DNA from: Thalassospira mesophila | Lineage (GTDB): Bacteria > Pseudomonadota > Alphaproteobacteria > Rhodospirillales > Thalassospiraceae | DNA: 64,000 nt | Reading direction: 5' to 3' | NCBI RefSeq assembly: GCF_002115755.1 | Contig: NZ_JFKA01000001.1 | Span: forward strand, 62,001 to 126,000 | Shown here: piece by piece, positions 46,575 to 56,230 of the stretch | Numbering within the stretch: the first letter of the stretch is position 1 | How the letters are laid out: each line of letters starts with the position of its first letter | The notes under the pieces: model-generated | Databases searched by the model: none | What the model was told of the DNA's origin: nothing | Seen by the model: only the letters and a program-made list of their open reading frames with translations | Program-made: the position numbers and the translations under genes

Positions 46575-46601
46575 AAGCCCCTTGCGTGTCACAAAGGGCT
46601 T
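46575..46601 (-). terminator. Terminator downstream of trmB
   Basis: AAGCCCCTTG (46575-46584) pairs with CAAAGGGCTT (46592-46601) at nine of ten positions, and on the minus strand the hairpin is followed by TTTTGGTTTTG. It lies 48 bp below the trmB stop. Confidence 0.7.
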
Positions 46602-46649
46602 GGGGGACGGCGTGATATAAACCGGACTGGAACGGTAACGGTGGGGTCG

Positions 46650-47375
46650 TTAAGCGTCAGGGACTGAGCGATTTTTACGGCAAAAGCGCAAATAATTGCA
46701 TTTTTTGCCCTGACGCAGCGCCTTTTGCTCGTAACGGGTTTTAACCCAGTCTTGCGGCGGGATACGCCAGTCATCGGGGCTTTCGGCCAGCCATTCAAAA
46801 TCGGGGTGATTATGCAAATGCTGCAGCGTCCAGGAAATATATTGCATATCATCGCTGGCAACCCGAAATTCACCGCCATCTTTTAACAACCGCGCCAGCA
46901 AGGCGAGGTTTTTCGGCCCGACAAACCGGCGTTCGGCATGGCGCTTTTTCGGCCACGGATCAGGAAACAGCAAAAACACCCGGTCAAAACAGGCATCGCG
47001 CAATTTATACAAAAGCGGGCGCGAATCATCGGGTACCACGCGCACATTTTGCAATTGCCGGTTGCCAATATGGCGGATCAGGCTGCCGACACCATCCATA
47101 TAAGGTTCACAGCCAATAATACCAACATCGGGGTTGGCTTCCGCCTGGCCTGCCAGATGTTCACCGCCGCCAAAACCGATTTCCAGCCACAGCTGAGATC
47201 GATCCGGGGCAAAGTATGACTGCGGGTCAACACCTGCCTGCTCGGGATATTCGATTGCCAGTTTGGGCAACAAATCATCCATCAGCGTCTGGCGCGATGC
47301 CTTCGGCGGGCGGCTGCCACGGCGGCCATAAAAATTCGGGCGGTCTGGTGTCGGGATCGGTCTGTTGCTACGCAT
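46650..47375 (-). CDS. trmB: tRNA (guanine(46)-N(7))-methyltransferase TrmB
   Basis: A 241-aa SAM-dependent enzyme that makes m7G46 in the tRNA variable loop. The N-terminal basic stretch (NFYGRRGSRPPKASRQTLMDDLLPKL) is followed by LWLEIGFGGGEHLAGQAEANPDVGIIGCEPY (SAM motif) and the catalytic-loop LLFPDPWPKKRHAERRFV. The C-terminal WKTRYEQKALRQGK-type motif is present as WVKTRYEQKALRQGKKC. It lies 109 bp after metK, beyond a terminator. Downstream, rimP is expected in related genomes but the heme island is found. Confidence 0.95.
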   Translation of the reverse strand: MRSNRPIPTPDRPNFYGRRGSRPPKASRQTLMDDLLPKLAIEYPEQAGVDPQSYFAPDRSQLWLEIGFGGGEHLAGQAEANPDVGIIGCEPYMDGVGSLIRHIGNRQLQNVRVVPDDSRPLLYKLRDACFDRVFLLFPDPWPKKRHAERRFVGPKNLALLARLLKDGGEFRVASDDMQYISWTLQHLHNHPDFEWLAESPDDWRIPPQDWVKTRYEQKALRQGKKCNYLRFCRKNRSVPDA

Positions 47376-47403
47376 GACTTATCTGGCAATTAAAAATGCA
47401 AAA

Positions 47404-47427
47404 CGGGCGGCCCTGCTAGGCCGCCCG
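47404..47427 (-). terminator. Terminator between metK and trmB
   Basis: The 9-bp perfect stem CGGGCGGCC/GGCCGCCCG (47404-47412, 47419-47427) is followed on the minus strand by GTTTTGCATTTTTAATT. It is about 57 bp below the metK stop and just above the trmB start. Confidence 0.88.
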
Positions 47428-47484
47428 CCTCATAACATGTCTGATGGTTTTGGCAAATCACCTAATCAGGCCGCTTTGGCAATA

Positions 47485-48660
47485 TTAAGCACCAAAAGCA
47501 GATTTGAGTTCGCCCACCAGATCGGTCTTTTCCCACGAGAAGAACCCGCCTTCTTCCGGCTGGCGGCCAAAATGACCATAAGCCGAGGTTGGCGTGTAAA
47601 TCGGCGCACACAGATTAAGGTGTTCACGAATGCCACGCGGGCTCAGATCCATCAGTTCGCGCAGAACCCTGGCCAGTTTCACTTCGTCAACGTCACCGGT
47701 TTCATGCGTGTTAACATATAATGATAACGGCTTTGAAACACCAATCGCATAGGCAACCTGCAAGGTGCATTTGCTGGCAAGGCCCGCTGCAACAACGTTT
47801 TTCGCCAAATAGCGCGCGGCATATGCTGCCGAACGGTCAACCTTCGTCGGGTCTTTGCCCGAAAAAGCACCGCCGCCATGCGGGGCCGCCCCGCCATACG
47901 TATCAACAATGATCTTGCGCCCGGTTACACCGGCATCGCCATCCGGCCCGCCAATGACAAAACGGCCCGTCGGGTTGATGTAGATTTCATCTTCCGGCGG
48001 CAACCAGCCCTCGGGCAAGGCTTGCGCGATATAGGGCAATACGGCAGCCCGGACATCATCCTGGCTATAGCCATCATGATGCTGGGTTGACACCACAACC
48101 GATGTTGCGCCAACCGGCTTGCCATCGACATAGCGCAAGGTAACCTGGCTTTTGGCGTCGGGGCCAAAAACGGCTGATTTGCCAGAATGACGATCTTCGG
48201 CCATGTGGCGCAAAATCCGGTGCGAAAACTGGATCGGGGCGGGCATCAGTTCGTCGGTTTCATCACAGGCATAACCGAACATAATGCCCTGGTCGCCAGC
48301 GCCAAGGTCTTTATTGTCCCTGGAATCAACACCCTGGGCAATATCAACCGACTGTTCGTGAACGTGACACGAGATTTCAGCGGTTTTCCAGCTAAAGCCT
48401 TCCTGATCATAACCAATGGCGCGAATGGCTTCGCGTGCGGCGTCAATCATGGTTTGGTCATTGGCAACACTGGACGGACCACGAACTTCGCCAGCAAGGA
48501 CCACGCGGTTGGTGGTTGCCAGCGTTTCCACCGCCACGCGGGCATCAGGGTCGGCCGCCAGAAAGGCATCAACGATCGAGTCGGAAATACGATCACAAAC
48601 CTTGTCAGGATGACCTTCCGACACGGATTCGCTCGTAAACAGATATTCTTTATGAGACAT
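47485..48660 (-). CDS. metK: S-adenosylmethionine synthetase
   Basis: A 391-aa enzyme that makes SAM from methionine and [26 protein letters not shown], the [23 protein letters not shown] motif and [23 protein letters not shown] are all diagnostic. The ATG at 48660 is chosen: GGAGAAGG precedes it by 7 bases, and a longer in-frame extension upstream is not conserved-looking. The ribosome site is part of a potential hairpin (48671-48708), so translation may be regulated. It is in the lnt-xre-metK-trmB run common in alphaproteobacteria. Confidence 0.97.
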   Translation of the reverse strand: MSHKEYLFTSESVSEGHPDKVCDRISDSIVDAFLAADPDARVAVETLATTNRVVLAGEVRGPSSVANDQTMIDAAREAIRAIGYDQEGFSWKTAEISCHVHEQSVDIAQGVDSRDNKDLGAGDQGIMFGYACDETDELMPAPIQFSHRILRHMAEDRHSGKSAVFGPDAKSQVTLRYVDGKPVGATSVVVSTQHHDGYSQDDVRAAVLPYIAQALPEGWLPPEDEIYINPTGRFVIGGPDGDAGVTGRKIIVDTYGGAAPHGGGAFSGKDPTKVDRSAAYAARYLAKNVVAAGLASKCTLQVAYAIGVSKPLSLYVNTHETGDVDEVKLARVLRELMDLSPRGIREHLNLCAPIYTPTSAYGHFGRQPEEGGFFSWEKTDLVGELKSAFGA

Positions 48661-48670
48661 ATAAAACCTT

Positions 48671-48708
48671 CTCCGGTGAAAAGGGAGTTTCCAAAAACTG
48701 GACCGGAG
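48671..48708 (-). promoter_or_regulatory. Hairpin covering the metK ribosome binding site (putative translational regulator)
   Basis: On the minus strand CTCCGGT (48708-48702) pairs with ACCGGAG (48677-48671), with an inner pairing of CCA/TGG. The right arm includes GGAG of the metK ribosome site, so the stem would hide it. I could not match the sequence to the known SAM, SAM-II, SAM/SAH or SAM-III riboswitch cores, so this is a candidate leader RNA of unknown type. Confidence 0.45.
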
Positions 48709-48920
48709 GGCCGTGATACGAACGTATCGATCAGCGCCCACTTAGCCTTTTTTTACGTGGTGGCAAGCGGTCCAAATCCGTCCACGTCATCAACATGTCA
48801 TATCCCATCACAGGAAATCACCCAAGCATTTTACGTCCAAAGGGTCAGAAAAATATCAAACAACGATCATTTCCAAAACCGGAAGTAAGTCGTTTATGCC
48901 CAAGGCGCAATGGCTTGCAT

Positions 48921-48956
48921 AAAAAAACGCATCCGGAAAATTGCCCGAATGCGTTT
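48921..48956 (-). terminator. Terminator downstream of the xre gene
   Basis: AAACGCAT (48925-48932) pairs with ATGCGTTT (48949-48956), with a CCGG/CCCG internal extension. On the minus strand the hairpin is followed by TTTTTTT. It is 41 bp below the xre stop. Confidence 0.85.
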
Positions 48957-48996
48957 AAAGATCGTGTCAGTTCCAACGTCGCCAGACGTAGTTACG

Positions 48997-49509
48997 TCAC
49001 TTTGCCGGGTCTTTGCTGCCGCTCTCATCAGGAGCCACAACGATACCCATGGCTTTAACCAGCTCGAAAACACGTTTGCGCTGAACCGGATCAGTAATGC
49101 GATAATAGGCACGCACCAGTTCCAGGGTTTCGCGACGGTTCATCGGATCGTTATCAAACGGATCCGGGCTTTCCGACATTTCGCGACGCTCGTGAACCGA
49201 TTTCGTTGAAATCGCATCCGGCATATCGTCAAAAAAGAACGAAACCGGCACTTCAAGCACACGCGACAAATCATACAGGCGCGATGCACCCACACGGTTG
49301 GCACCACGTTCGTATTTTTGTACCTGCTGAAAGGTCAGGCCAATGGCCTCACCCAGTTTTTCCTGGCTCATACCCAGCAAAGTCCGGCGCAAACGCACCC
49401 GGGCCCCAACATGAATATCCACAGGGTTCGGTTTTCCGGTGGCCGTGCGGCCACGGCCACGACCGCGGGTATTCTTTACAACCATCACACTGTCATCCTT
49501 CGGCGACAT
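48997..49509 (-). CDS. XRE-family helix-turn-helix regulator
   Basis: A 170-aa regulator with an N-terminal HTH (PVDIHVGARVRLRRTLLGMSQEKLGEAIGLTFQQVQKYERGANRVGASRLYDLSRVLEVPVSFFFDDM) and a C-terminal charged part. The first 22 residues are Arg/Gly rich (RGRGRGRTATG). Homologues that sit between lnt and metK in alphaproteobacteria are highly conserved, which suggests an essential or core regulatory role, but the target is unknown. The start at ATG 49509 is preceded by AAGGA; ATG at 49485 is a second possible start. Confidence 0.85.
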   Translation of the reverse strand: MSPKDDSVMVVKNTRGRGRGRTATGKPNPVDIHVGARVRLRRTLLGMSQEKLGEAIGLTFQQVQKYERGANRVGASRLYDLSRVLEVPVSFFFDDMPDAISTKSVHERREMSESPDPFDNDPMNRRETLELVRAYYRITDPVQRKRVFELVKAMGIVVAPDESGSKDPAK

Positions 49510-49581
49510 CGTCTTGTCCTTCTTAAACTCCGACCTGCCGCCCTATTCTTATGGGGGACACTTTTGGGGCGGTCCGGTAAA

Positions 49582-51165
49582 CTATTTTTCCGTTCCGAGG
49601 GATTTGCGAAACCGCTGATATCCCAATACGAGAACGAACACTAGCAACACAATACCGTAAAATGGTATATCGCGCCACAAATAATATACCGTAGTATGGT
49701 TTTTACCATCCAAAAGGGGAGTTATGAGAATTCCCTGTTTGGTTAGGGGGAGTATAGCCTGTTTACGGCCATAGGAATCAAAAACAGCCGATACGCCAGT
49801 ATAGGCCGCCCGAACCAGCGGAACACCTTCTTCAACCGCACGGTAACGGGCCGCAGCCAAATGCTGATAAGGCCCCGCACTATGTCCAAACCAGCCATCA
49901 TTGGTTACATTTAACAACCAGGACGGGCGGTCATTGTCGTCGGTCACAGCACCGGGGAAAATAATTTCATAACATACTAACGGCGAAAACGACGGGATAT
50001 TCTTTACATGCAAGGTTGCTGCCCCGTGTCCCGACGAAAAGTCGGTGCGACCGGCTGTCAGCTTGGGAAACGGCAGGATCGCGCGAAAAGGAACATATTC
50101 CCCGAACGGCACCAGGTGGAACTTGTCGAAGGTTGCAACAATACGGCCCTGGTCATTAATGACCTGCACCGAATTCCAGACCTGAAATTCGTCACTGTCA
50201 CGCGGAAAGGTCCGTGGCGCGCCGGTAATCAAAATATCGCCCGGCCCCAGTATGTCGGCCATCATCGCCCGACGACCGGGATCGGTTTCAACAAAAAATG
50301 TCGCCGCTGTTTCCGGCCAGATCACGATGCGTTTGCGCCCGAGCGGCAGATCAGCCGGACGCCGCGACATCGAAAGCAATTTTCGAAAATGCTGGTCTTG
50401 CAGGGATTTTTCCCATTTTTCCGACTGGGGAATATTGGGTTGCACAATTTGCAAAATCGGTGCGTCCGCCGGGGCATCGGCAAGGGTTACATCGGCCGCC
50501 GGCAAGCCGGCCAAATGCCACGCGCCGCCGCCCCACAAACCTGCCGCAATCAAAACCCCGCACACGGCTAGAACCTTGCCCGGGCGTCCGGCAATCCACA
50601 GGGCAGGCAGGGTCGCAAACAGCGCCGTAACCGCACTTAATCCGTACACCCCGATCACCGATGCCAGTTGCATCGGGGCGGGGTCAATCGCCCAGACATG
50701 GCCAAGCAAATTCCACGGAAAACCGGTCAGCACATGACCACGGGCAAACTCGGCAATCGCCCAGAAGGACGCCAGCAAAAAGGCCCGTGCTATCCGCCCG
50801 TGACCCAATTGCCAACTGGCCCATACCGCAATCATCGGAAAAAGCGCCAGCCCGCCCGCCAGCCCCAACAGGGCAAAGGGGATCATCCAGCCATAAATCT
50901 CGGGCTGAACCAGAAACGCATGCGCGATCCAGTAAAACCCGACGGCAAAATGCCCGGTACCAAACCACCAGCCCGCCGCAAGCGCGCTTTTGCGGGTTTT
51001 AACCCCGTCAAGCGACCATAACAGAACCGCAAAGCCCAATGGCAACGCAGGAATTAAAAAGAAAGGCGGCAAAGCCAAAACTGCTGCCGCCCCCGCGAAA
51101 AGCCACGTCAAACGCCGTGGCCAGCCATCCATGCCAGCCAGACGTTTGGCCAAGCGATCAATCAT
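49582..51165 (-). CDS. lnt: Apolipoprotein N-acyltransferase
   Basis: A 527-aa membrane enzyme that adds the third acyl chain to lipoproteins. Several N-terminal membrane helices (LTWLFAGAAAVLALPPFFLIPALPLGFAVLLWS; FALLGLAGGLALFPMIAVWASW) precede a nitrilase-like periplasmic domain with the catalytic triad in WPETAATFF (Glu), KFHLVPFGEYVPF (Lys) and VCYEIIFPG (Cys). A final helix (IPFYGIVLLVFVLVLGY) is present. It overlaps the corC stop by 4 bp. Length is in the family range of 500-530. Confidence 0.96.
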   Translation of the reverse strand: MIDRLAKRLAGMDGWPRRLTWLFAGAAAVLALPPFFLIPALPLGFAVLLWSLDGVKTRKSALAAGWWFGTGHFAVGFYWIAHAFLVQPEIYGWMIPFALLGLAGGLALFPMIAVWASWQLGHGRIARAFLLASFWAIAEFARGHVLTGFPWNLLGHVWAIDPAPMQLASVIGVYGLSAVTALFATLPALWIAGRPGKVLAVCGVLIAAGLWGGGAWHLAGLPAADVTLADAPADAPILQIVQPNIPQSEKWEKSLQDQHFRKLLSMSRRPADLPLGRKRIVIWPETAATFFVETDPGRRAMMADILGPGDILITGAPRTFPRDSDEFQVWNSVQVINDQGRIVATFDKFHLVPFGEYVPFRAILPFPKLTAGRTDFSSGHGAATLHVKNIPSFSPLVCYEIIFPGAVTDDNDRPSWLLNVTNDGWFGHSAGPYQHLAAARYRAVEEGVPLVRAAYTGVSAVFDSYGRKQAILPLTKQGILITPLLDGKNHTTVYYLWRDIPFYGIVLLVFVLVLGYQRFRKSLGTEK

Positions 51166-52136
51166 TTTGGGATTTCCTGCGAAATTTCCCCTCCCGGCTG
51201 GGAAGGATCGGGACGGTGCAAGTGAATGCGTACCCGGCGCACCCGGCGCGGATCGGCATCAAGCACTTCAAACTGCAAGCCTAACGGATGTTCAATCAAT
51301 TCGCCGCGCGCCGGAACCCGCCCGGCCAGCGAAAACACCAACCCGCCCAGCGTATCAATATCCTCGTCTTCTTCATCATCTAGCAGGCCAAAGCCCAGCT
51401 TTTCCTCAAGATCCTCGACTTCATAGCGCGCATCGGCCACAAAACAGCCATCCGAAAGCCGGATCAGTTTCGGCGTCTGGTCAATGTCATGTTCATCATC
51501 AATCTCGCCGACAATTTCCTCGACCAGATCCTCGATGGTGATCAAACCGTCAATGCCGCCAAATTCATCGACCACCAGCGCCATATGCGTGCGCGACAGC
51601 CGCATTTCCGACAGCAGGTCCAAAACACGGATCGCCGGGGAAACAAACAGAACCCGACGCAAAAGCGCACTAAGCCGATATTCCCGCCCCGCCGCATGGC
51701 ACGCCAGCACATCCTTGATATGGACCATACCGGCAATATCATCGAGCGTATCGCCATAAACCGGCAAACGTGAATGCGCCTTGGTCACCATTTCGGTCAC
51801 CAGGTCGGGCAAGGTGATTTTTTTTGGCACCGCCACAATATCGGCCCGCGGGATCATAACGTCCTCGGCGGTCATATCGCGCAGCGCGATGATGTTTTCA
51901 AACAGGGAACGTTCATGCAGCGAAACCGGTTCGTCGTCTTCTTCGGTTCGCTCCGCCAGTTCTTCAAGGGTATCGCTTAGCGACGCTTCGCCGTTGCGAG
52001 ACCGCGTCTTGCGCAATCCCATGGCAGAGGCGACATTTCCCCAAAACGAGGCACCATCTGCTTCTTCCTGCAACTCCCCGCCAAAGCGGGGCGTGATACT
52101 GTCCTTATCTTCGTCACGTTCACTTATGTCGTTCAT
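51162..52136 (-). CDS. corC: CBS-domain hemolysin-like protein CorC/YbeX
   Basis: A 324-aa cytosolic protein with a tandem CBS pair (VMIPRADIVAVPKKITLPDLVTEMVTKAHSRLPVYGDTLDDIAGMVHIKDVL; MRLSRTHMALVVDEFGGIDGLITIEDLVEEIVGEIDDEHD) and a C-terminal CorC/transporter-associated domain. CorC proteins influence magnesium and cobalt efflux and ribosome maturation. Transmembrane segments are absent, as in YbeX. It overlaps both ybeY (4 bp) and lnt (4 bp). Confidence 0.92.
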   Translation of the reverse strand: MNDISERDEDKDSITPRFGGELQEEADGASFWGNVASAMGLRKTRSRNGEASLSDTLEELAERTEEDDEPVSLHERSLFENIIALRDMTAEDVMIPRADIVAVPKKITLPDLVTEMVTKAHSRLPVYGDTLDDIAGMVHIKDVLACHAAGREYRLSALLRRVLFVSPAIRVLDLLSEMRLSRTHMALVVDEFGGIDGLITIEDLVEEIVGEIDDEHDIDQTPKLIRLSDGCFVADARYEVEDLEEKLGFGLLDDEEDEDIDTLGGLVFSLAGRVPARGELIEHPLGLQFEVLDADPRRVRRVRIHLHRPDPSQPGGEISQEIPK

Positions 52137-52702
52137 TGTCCTGTTTCGACATCCTGATCTTCGATTGGGGCATAGGGATCATCTATTCCCATCCCGGCAA
52201 GAATATGGCGCTCCAATTGCTCCATATGTTCGGCTTCATCATCAACCATATGATCATAACCGACAAGATGAAGTGTGCCATGTGCCGATAAATGTATCAG
52301 ATGATGCAAAAGCGGCTTGTTTTGCTCGGCCGCTTCGCGCTGGCAAGTTTCCCGGGCAATTAAAATATCCCCCAGCATTAACGGCATATCGGGGGCCATA
52401 TCAAATTCGCTGGCCCCGTCATCACTTTCAAGGGCGGCAAAGGACAACACATTGGTCGGCGCATCCTTGCCGCGATAATCGCGGTTTAGCACACGCACAC
52501 TGGCATCGTCGGTCAGGGTAACGCTGATTTCAATCATCATCACCTGATCCAGCAACGATTTTTCGTCGTCCTCGTCCCACAGCGCACCGTCATGGGCGGC
52601 GGCGACCAATGCGGCTTCTACGGCACCACGAATGGCGATGGCCTCGTCATCGGACCAGTCGCCCGCCTCGATGGCAACATCGAGATCAAGCTGTGCTGTC
52701 AT
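52133..52702 (-). CDS. ybeY: Endoribonuclease YbeY (rRNA maturation)
   Basis: A 189-aa metal-dependent RNase in 16S rRNA maturation and ribosome quality control. The zinc-binding motif HLSAHGTLHLVGYDHMVDD (H-x3-H-x5-H) is near residues 135-150. LNRDYRGKDAPTNVLSF is also characteristic. The ATG at 52702 overlaps the phoH stop by 17 bp; in-frame sequence further upstream lies within phoH and is not part of this protein. ybeY and phoH are commonly adjacent. Confidence 0.94.
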   Translation of the reverse strand: MTAQLDLDVAIEAGDWSDDEAIAIRGAVEAALVAAAHDGALWDEDDEKSLLDQVMMIEISVTLTDDASVRVLNRDYRGKDAPTNVLSFAALESDDGASEFDMAPDMPLMLGDILIARETCQREAAEQNKPLLHHLIHLSAHGTLHLVGYDHMVDDEAEHMEQLERHILAGMGIDDPYAPIEDQDVETGQ

Positions 52703-53807
52703 CACCGGCCTTTTCGCGCACTTCGCGGTCACCATGTCCCTGACGATAACTTTTACCAATGCGTTCGCGCAGGGCATCGGCCTCGTCATAGGCCTGCACA
52801 ATGCGGGTCACCATGGCATGGCGCACCACATCGCGCTGGTCAAACTTCACCCGGCCAACCCCTTCAACCGTATCAAGCGTTTCCATCGCATCGCGCAAAC
52901 CCGATTTCACCCCGGAGGGCAAATCGATCTGGGTAATATCGCCCGTTACCACCATGCGTGATCCTTCGCCCAGCCGGGTCAGGAACATTTTCATCTGCAT
53001 CGGGGTGGTATTTTGGGCCTCATCAAGAATAACAAAGGCATGCGACAAGGTCCGCCCGCGCATAAACGCCAGCGGGGCGACTTCAATTTCACCGCGTTCC
53101 ATGCGCTTGATCACAACATCCCCTGGCAGGGTGTCGTGCAACGCATCATAAAGCGGGCGCAAATAGGGATCGACCTTGTCTTTCAAATCACCTGGCAAAA
53201 AGCCCAGATGTTCACCGGCTTCAACCGCCGGGCGCGACAGAACAATACGGTCGACCTGGCCCTGGGTCAGCATCTGTACCGCCATCGCCACCGCAAGATA
53301 GGTCTTGCCTGTGCCCGCCGGGCCAATGCCAAACACCAGTTCATGTTCCAGCATGGCTTTCACATAATCTTTCTGGCGTTTGGATCGCGGCGAAATGCGA
53401 CGTTTTTTGGTCTGAATCACCAGTTCCGAGCCGCCAAACATATTGGCTGTCGGGGCGGCAGGATCATCCCACGGGTTGCCTTCATCGGGTTCGGACAGCC
53501 GAATGGCAGCATCGACCGTTTCAACATCAACCCGGTCAATTTCGTGATCGCGCAAACGGGCATAAAGCTGCGATAAAACCGTTTTCGCCTGGCTGACCTT
53601 TTGCGGCGCACCGCGCACAACAACAATCGATCCCCGGCTGGAAATTTCGGTACCGGTCCCTTCGGCAAGACGCACCAGATTTTGCGCCTGTGGCCCGTAA
53701 AGCAGCTGGGACAGGGCGTTATCGCCAAATTCTATCTGATCAGTATCAAGCGGAGTCTGTTTTTGTTTCTTGATCGGGCTCTTGGCCTTTTCAGTGGTAG
53801 CACTCAC
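52686..53807 (-). CDS. phoH: PhoH-family P-loop ATPase (YbeZ)
   Basis: A 373-aa protein with the PhoH nucleotide-binding domain. Walker A is [21 protein letters not shown] and Walker [25 protein letters not shown]. The N-terminal part (about residues 30-110) resembles a KH-like domain ([23 protein letters not shown]). It is thought to act with YbeY in rRNA processing. It overlaps miaB by 4 bp and ybeY by 17 bp, so the three are translated from one message. Confidence 0.93.
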   Translation of the reverse strand: MSATTEKAKSPIKKQKQTPLDTDQIEFGDNALSQLLYGPQAQNLVRLAEGTGTEISSRGSIVVVRGAPQKVSQAKTVLSQLYARLRDHEIDRVDVETVDAAIRLSEPDEGNPWDDPAAPTANMFGGSELVIQTKKRRISPRSKRQKDYVKAMLEHELVFGIGPAGTGKTYLAVAMAVQMLTQGQVDRIVLSRPAVEAGEHLGFLPGDLKDKVDPYLRPLYDALHDTLPGDVVIKRMERGEIEVAPLAFMRGRTLSHAFVILDEAQNTTPMQMKMFLTRLGEGSRMVVTGDITQIDLPSGVKSGLRDAMETLDTVEGVGRVKFDQRDVVRHAMVTRIVQAYDEADALRERIGKSYRQGHGDREVREKAGDDSTA

Positions 53808-55210
53808 GCAACATTCCTTTCCGAACTGCCATCTTCTACCAGTTCCCCCGCCAGGGAGAACGGCTTGGCAGCTGTAATTTTCAAACGCACGACACGGCCC
53901 AGATCGGCCTTCGTCAGGCCGTCCACATGAACCGGCTGCATATAGGGGCTGCGCCCCACAATCTGGCCTTCAAACTTGCCAATCCGGTCCAGCAGCACAT
54001 CCATTTCGCGGCCAACGCAGCTTTGGTTAAAGGCCAGCTGCTGTTCAGCCAGCAGGTCCTGCAACCGGGCCAGACGGTCCGCCTTGACCTCCTCGGGTAC
54101 CTGCAATTCCATGGCTGACGCCGGTGTGCCGGGACGGGGGCTGTATTTAAAGCTGAAAGTCTGGATGAAGCCGACCTGGCGCACCAGATCCAGCGTATCT
54201 TCGAAATCCTTTTCCGACTCGCCGGGAAACCCGACAATAAAGTCGGACGACAACGCCAGATCGGGCTGGGCTTCGCGGAAGCGTTTGACAATGTCGAAAT
54301 AGGTTTCGCGGTCGTGCTTGCGGTTCATGGCCTGCAAAATACGGTTCGATCCTGACTGAACCGGCAAGTGCAAAAACGGCATCACCTTGGGCAAATCGCG
54401 ATGGGCAAAAATCAGGTCGTCATCCACATCGCGCGGATGCGATGTAATATAACGAATGCGTTCCAGCCCGTCGATCTCGGACAATTCGCGCAGCAAGCGC
54501 CCTAATGTCCATTCATCACCGTCCGGTCCGGCACCGTGATAGGCATTCACATTTTGCCCCAGCAAGGTAATTTCACACGTACCATGCGCCACAATCTGGC
54601 GGGTTTCGGTGATAATATCCATGCCCGGGCGCGAATATTCCGCGCCGCGGGTATAGGGCACCACACAGAAGGTGCAAAATTTGTCACAGCCTTCCTGAAT
54701 GGCGATAAAGGCCGAATATCCGCGCTTGGAAACCTGGGCGGGCAAATGGTCGAATTTTTCCTCGACCGGGAAATCGGTATCAATGATCCGGTCATTGCCA
54801 ATGGCACGGTTGGCACGCGCCACCATTTCGGGCAGGCGATGATAGGTTTGCGGCCCGAAAACCATATCGACAATCGGTTCACGACGCATCAGTTCGGCAC
54901 CCTCGGCCTGGGCAACACACCCGGCGACGGCGACGATCATCTTATCGATCCCGTTGGCTTCCTTGGCTTTTTTATGTTTGCGGATCCGGCCCAGATCGGA
55001 AAAAACCTTTTCGGCGGCTTTTTCACGAATATGGCAGGTATTGAGGATAACCATATCCGCACCGGCGGCCTCGTCGACCGGCTCATAGCCCAGCGGGGCC
55101 AGCACATCTTGCATGCGCTGGCTGTCATAGACATTCATCTGGCAGCCATAGGTCTTCACAAAAAGCTTTTTCGTCGCGCTCACTTTAATGATCCGTTCCG
55201 CTCGTTTCAT
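53804..55210 (-). CDS. miaB: tRNA-2-methylthio-N6-dimethylallyladenosine synthase MiaB
   Basis: A 468-aa radical-SAM methylthiotransferase that modifies A37 of tRNAs reading UNN codons. The N-terminal UPF0004 domain has three auxiliary-cluster cysteines ([33 protein letters not shown]), and the radical-SAM motif is [16 protein letters not shown]. The C-terminal TRAM domain starts around [22 protein letters not shown]. The start at ATG 55210 is used; GTG at 55183 would give a shorter protein beginning [15 protein letters not shown] 9-bp hairpin lies 10 bp above the start. Confidence 0.96.
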   Translation of the reverse strand: MKRAERIIKVSATKKLFVKTYGCQMNVYDSQRMQDVLAPLGYEPVDEAAGADMVILNTCHIREKAAEKVFSDLGRIRKHKKAKEANGIDKMIVAVAGCVAQAEGAELMRREPIVDMVFGPQTYHRLPEMVARANRAIGNDRIIDTDFPVEEKFDHLPAQVSKRGYSAFIAIQEGCDKFCTFCVVPYTRGAEYSRPGMDIITETRQIVAHGTCEITLLGQNVNAYHGAGPDGDEWTLGRLLRELSEIDGLERIRYITSHPRDVDDDLIFAHRDLPKVMPFLHLPVQSGSNRILQAMNRKHDRETYFDIVKRFREAQPDLALSSDFIVGFPGESEKDFEDTLDLVRQVGFIQTFSFKYSPRPGTPASAMELQVPEEVKADRLARLQDLLAEQQLAFNQSCVGREMDVLLDRIGKFEGQIVGRSPYMQPVHVDGLTKADLGRVVRLKITAAKPFSLAGELVEDGSSERNVA

Positions 55211-55219
55211 ACGCCGAAA

Positions 55220-55240
55220 GCGGCGTGAAACTCACGCCGC
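55220..55240 (-). promoter_or_regulatory. 9-bp hairpin just upstream of miaB
   Basis: GCGGCGTGA (55220-55228) and TCACGCCGC (55232-55240) form a perfect stem with a 3-base loop, 10 bp before the miaB ATG. It could be a weak terminator of the upstream lipid gene (there is only a TTT after it) or a leader element of the miaB operon. Confidence 0.5.
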
Positions 55241-55348
55241 ATCTCGAACATCTTTTATATCTGAGATGAGGTGGCACAATTTTGCGATCATGCAACCCGT
55301 TTTTCGGCGAAACGGAAAAAAAGCCAACATCGCGATGCGCTGGAAAAT

Positions 55349-56230
55349 TCAGCCAAACAGGCGGAAATCTTCAAAAACGACCGCCAGCGGCGAGCACCCG
55401 ATCAAATCCCCCGGACGCTTTGTGTCGAGAAGCGGTACCGAGGCACCGTGATTTGCGCCGGTCAATGCCGCCTGATGCCCCTGAATAACCAGAGACTCGC
55501 ATCTGCGGGCCATTTCCTTGCGCGATCCTGCCTGCGCCAGCGTCATCGGCGGATGAATAACCACTTCCACCGTAACCTTGCCGAGGGCGAGAAACTGCCA
55601 CAAATGCGGCGCCAAGTCCATATCCCCGTACCAGGAATAAAATGCCCGCAAATCCCGGCCCATCGGTGCCCCGTCCAAACGGGTGGCTGCAATCGAAACC
55701 GGCTGGATTTTCACCTGTGATCCATCGGGCAAAACGCTTTCGGCCACACCAAACAATGTCGATTTGAACGGCAAGATACGGTTGCCGTCATTACTGGTCC
55801 CTTCGGGAAACAGGATCAGCTTGTGCCCGCTGGCCAGGCGCTGGCTGATCTGGTCGGTTTGTTCACGCGCCCGCACCGGCCGCCGTTCAACAAAGGTGCT
55901 GCGCTGCAGCTTGGCCAACAGGCCAAATATCGGCCAGCTTGCCACTTCCTTTTTGGCAATAAAGCTGCCTTTGGTCATTGCACCCAATATCGGAATATCA
56001 AGATAGGACGCATGATTGGCCACCAGAACGCCCCCCCCTTCGATCAGGGGTTCACCGGAAAGCCGCACTTCGATATGCATGATTTTCAGGCATAGCGCGT
56101 GGTAAAAACGCGGTAAATCGTCTGCCAGCTTCAAATTAAAGGCAACCGCCACCATTTGAACCGGGATCAGCGAAAAAGTCAGTAAGGCATACATCAGCAG
56201 CCTTATAGCGGCACAGGGATAGCAGGTCAC
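55349..56230 (-). CDS. olsA: 1-acyl-sn-glycerol-3-phosphate acyltransferase-like O-acyltransferase (OlsA/PlsC)
   Basis: A 293-aa membrane-associated acyltransferase. VANHASYLDIPILGAMTKGSFIAKKEV contains the HX4D motif, and FPEGTSNDGNRILPFKSTLF and VSIAATRLDGAPMG follow, as in PlsC/OlsA. The hydrophobic N-terminal part (LLMYALLTFSLIPVQMVAVAF) is a membrane anchor. The neighbour is OlsB, and OlsA acylates the lyso-ornithine lipid made by OlsB. A role in phosphatidic acid synthesis is the alternative. It overlaps olsB by 4 bp. Confidence 0.85.
   Translation of the reverse strand: MTCYPCAAIRLLMYALLTFSLIPVQMVAVAFNLKLADDLPRFYHALCLKIMHIEVRLSGEPLIEGGGVLVANHASYLDIPILGAMTKGSFIAKKEVASWPIFGLLAKLQRSTFVERRPVRAREQTDQISQRLASGHKLILFPEGTSNDGNRILPFKSTLFGVAESVLPDGSQVKIQPVSIAATRLDGAPMGRDLRAFYSWYGDMDLAPHLWQFLALGKVTVEVVIHPPMTLAQAGSRKEMARRCESLVIQGHQAALTGANHGASVPLLDTKRPGDLIGCSPLAVVFEDFRLFG

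Larger units (their letters stand above)
46329..46649. other. Intergenic region between the sigma factor and trmB, island boundary
   Basis: These 321 bp hold the Fur-like box at 46425-46443 near the left end and a trmB-downstream terminator at 46575-46601. No reading frame is credible. The region separates the heme island from the housekeeping genes. Confidence 0.55.
48661..48996. other. metK leader and xre downstream region
   Basis: These 336 bp contain the metK leader with the candidate ribosome-site hairpin (48671-48708) and, at the other end, the terminator of the xre gene (48921-48956). No other reading frame is credible. Confidence 0.6.
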
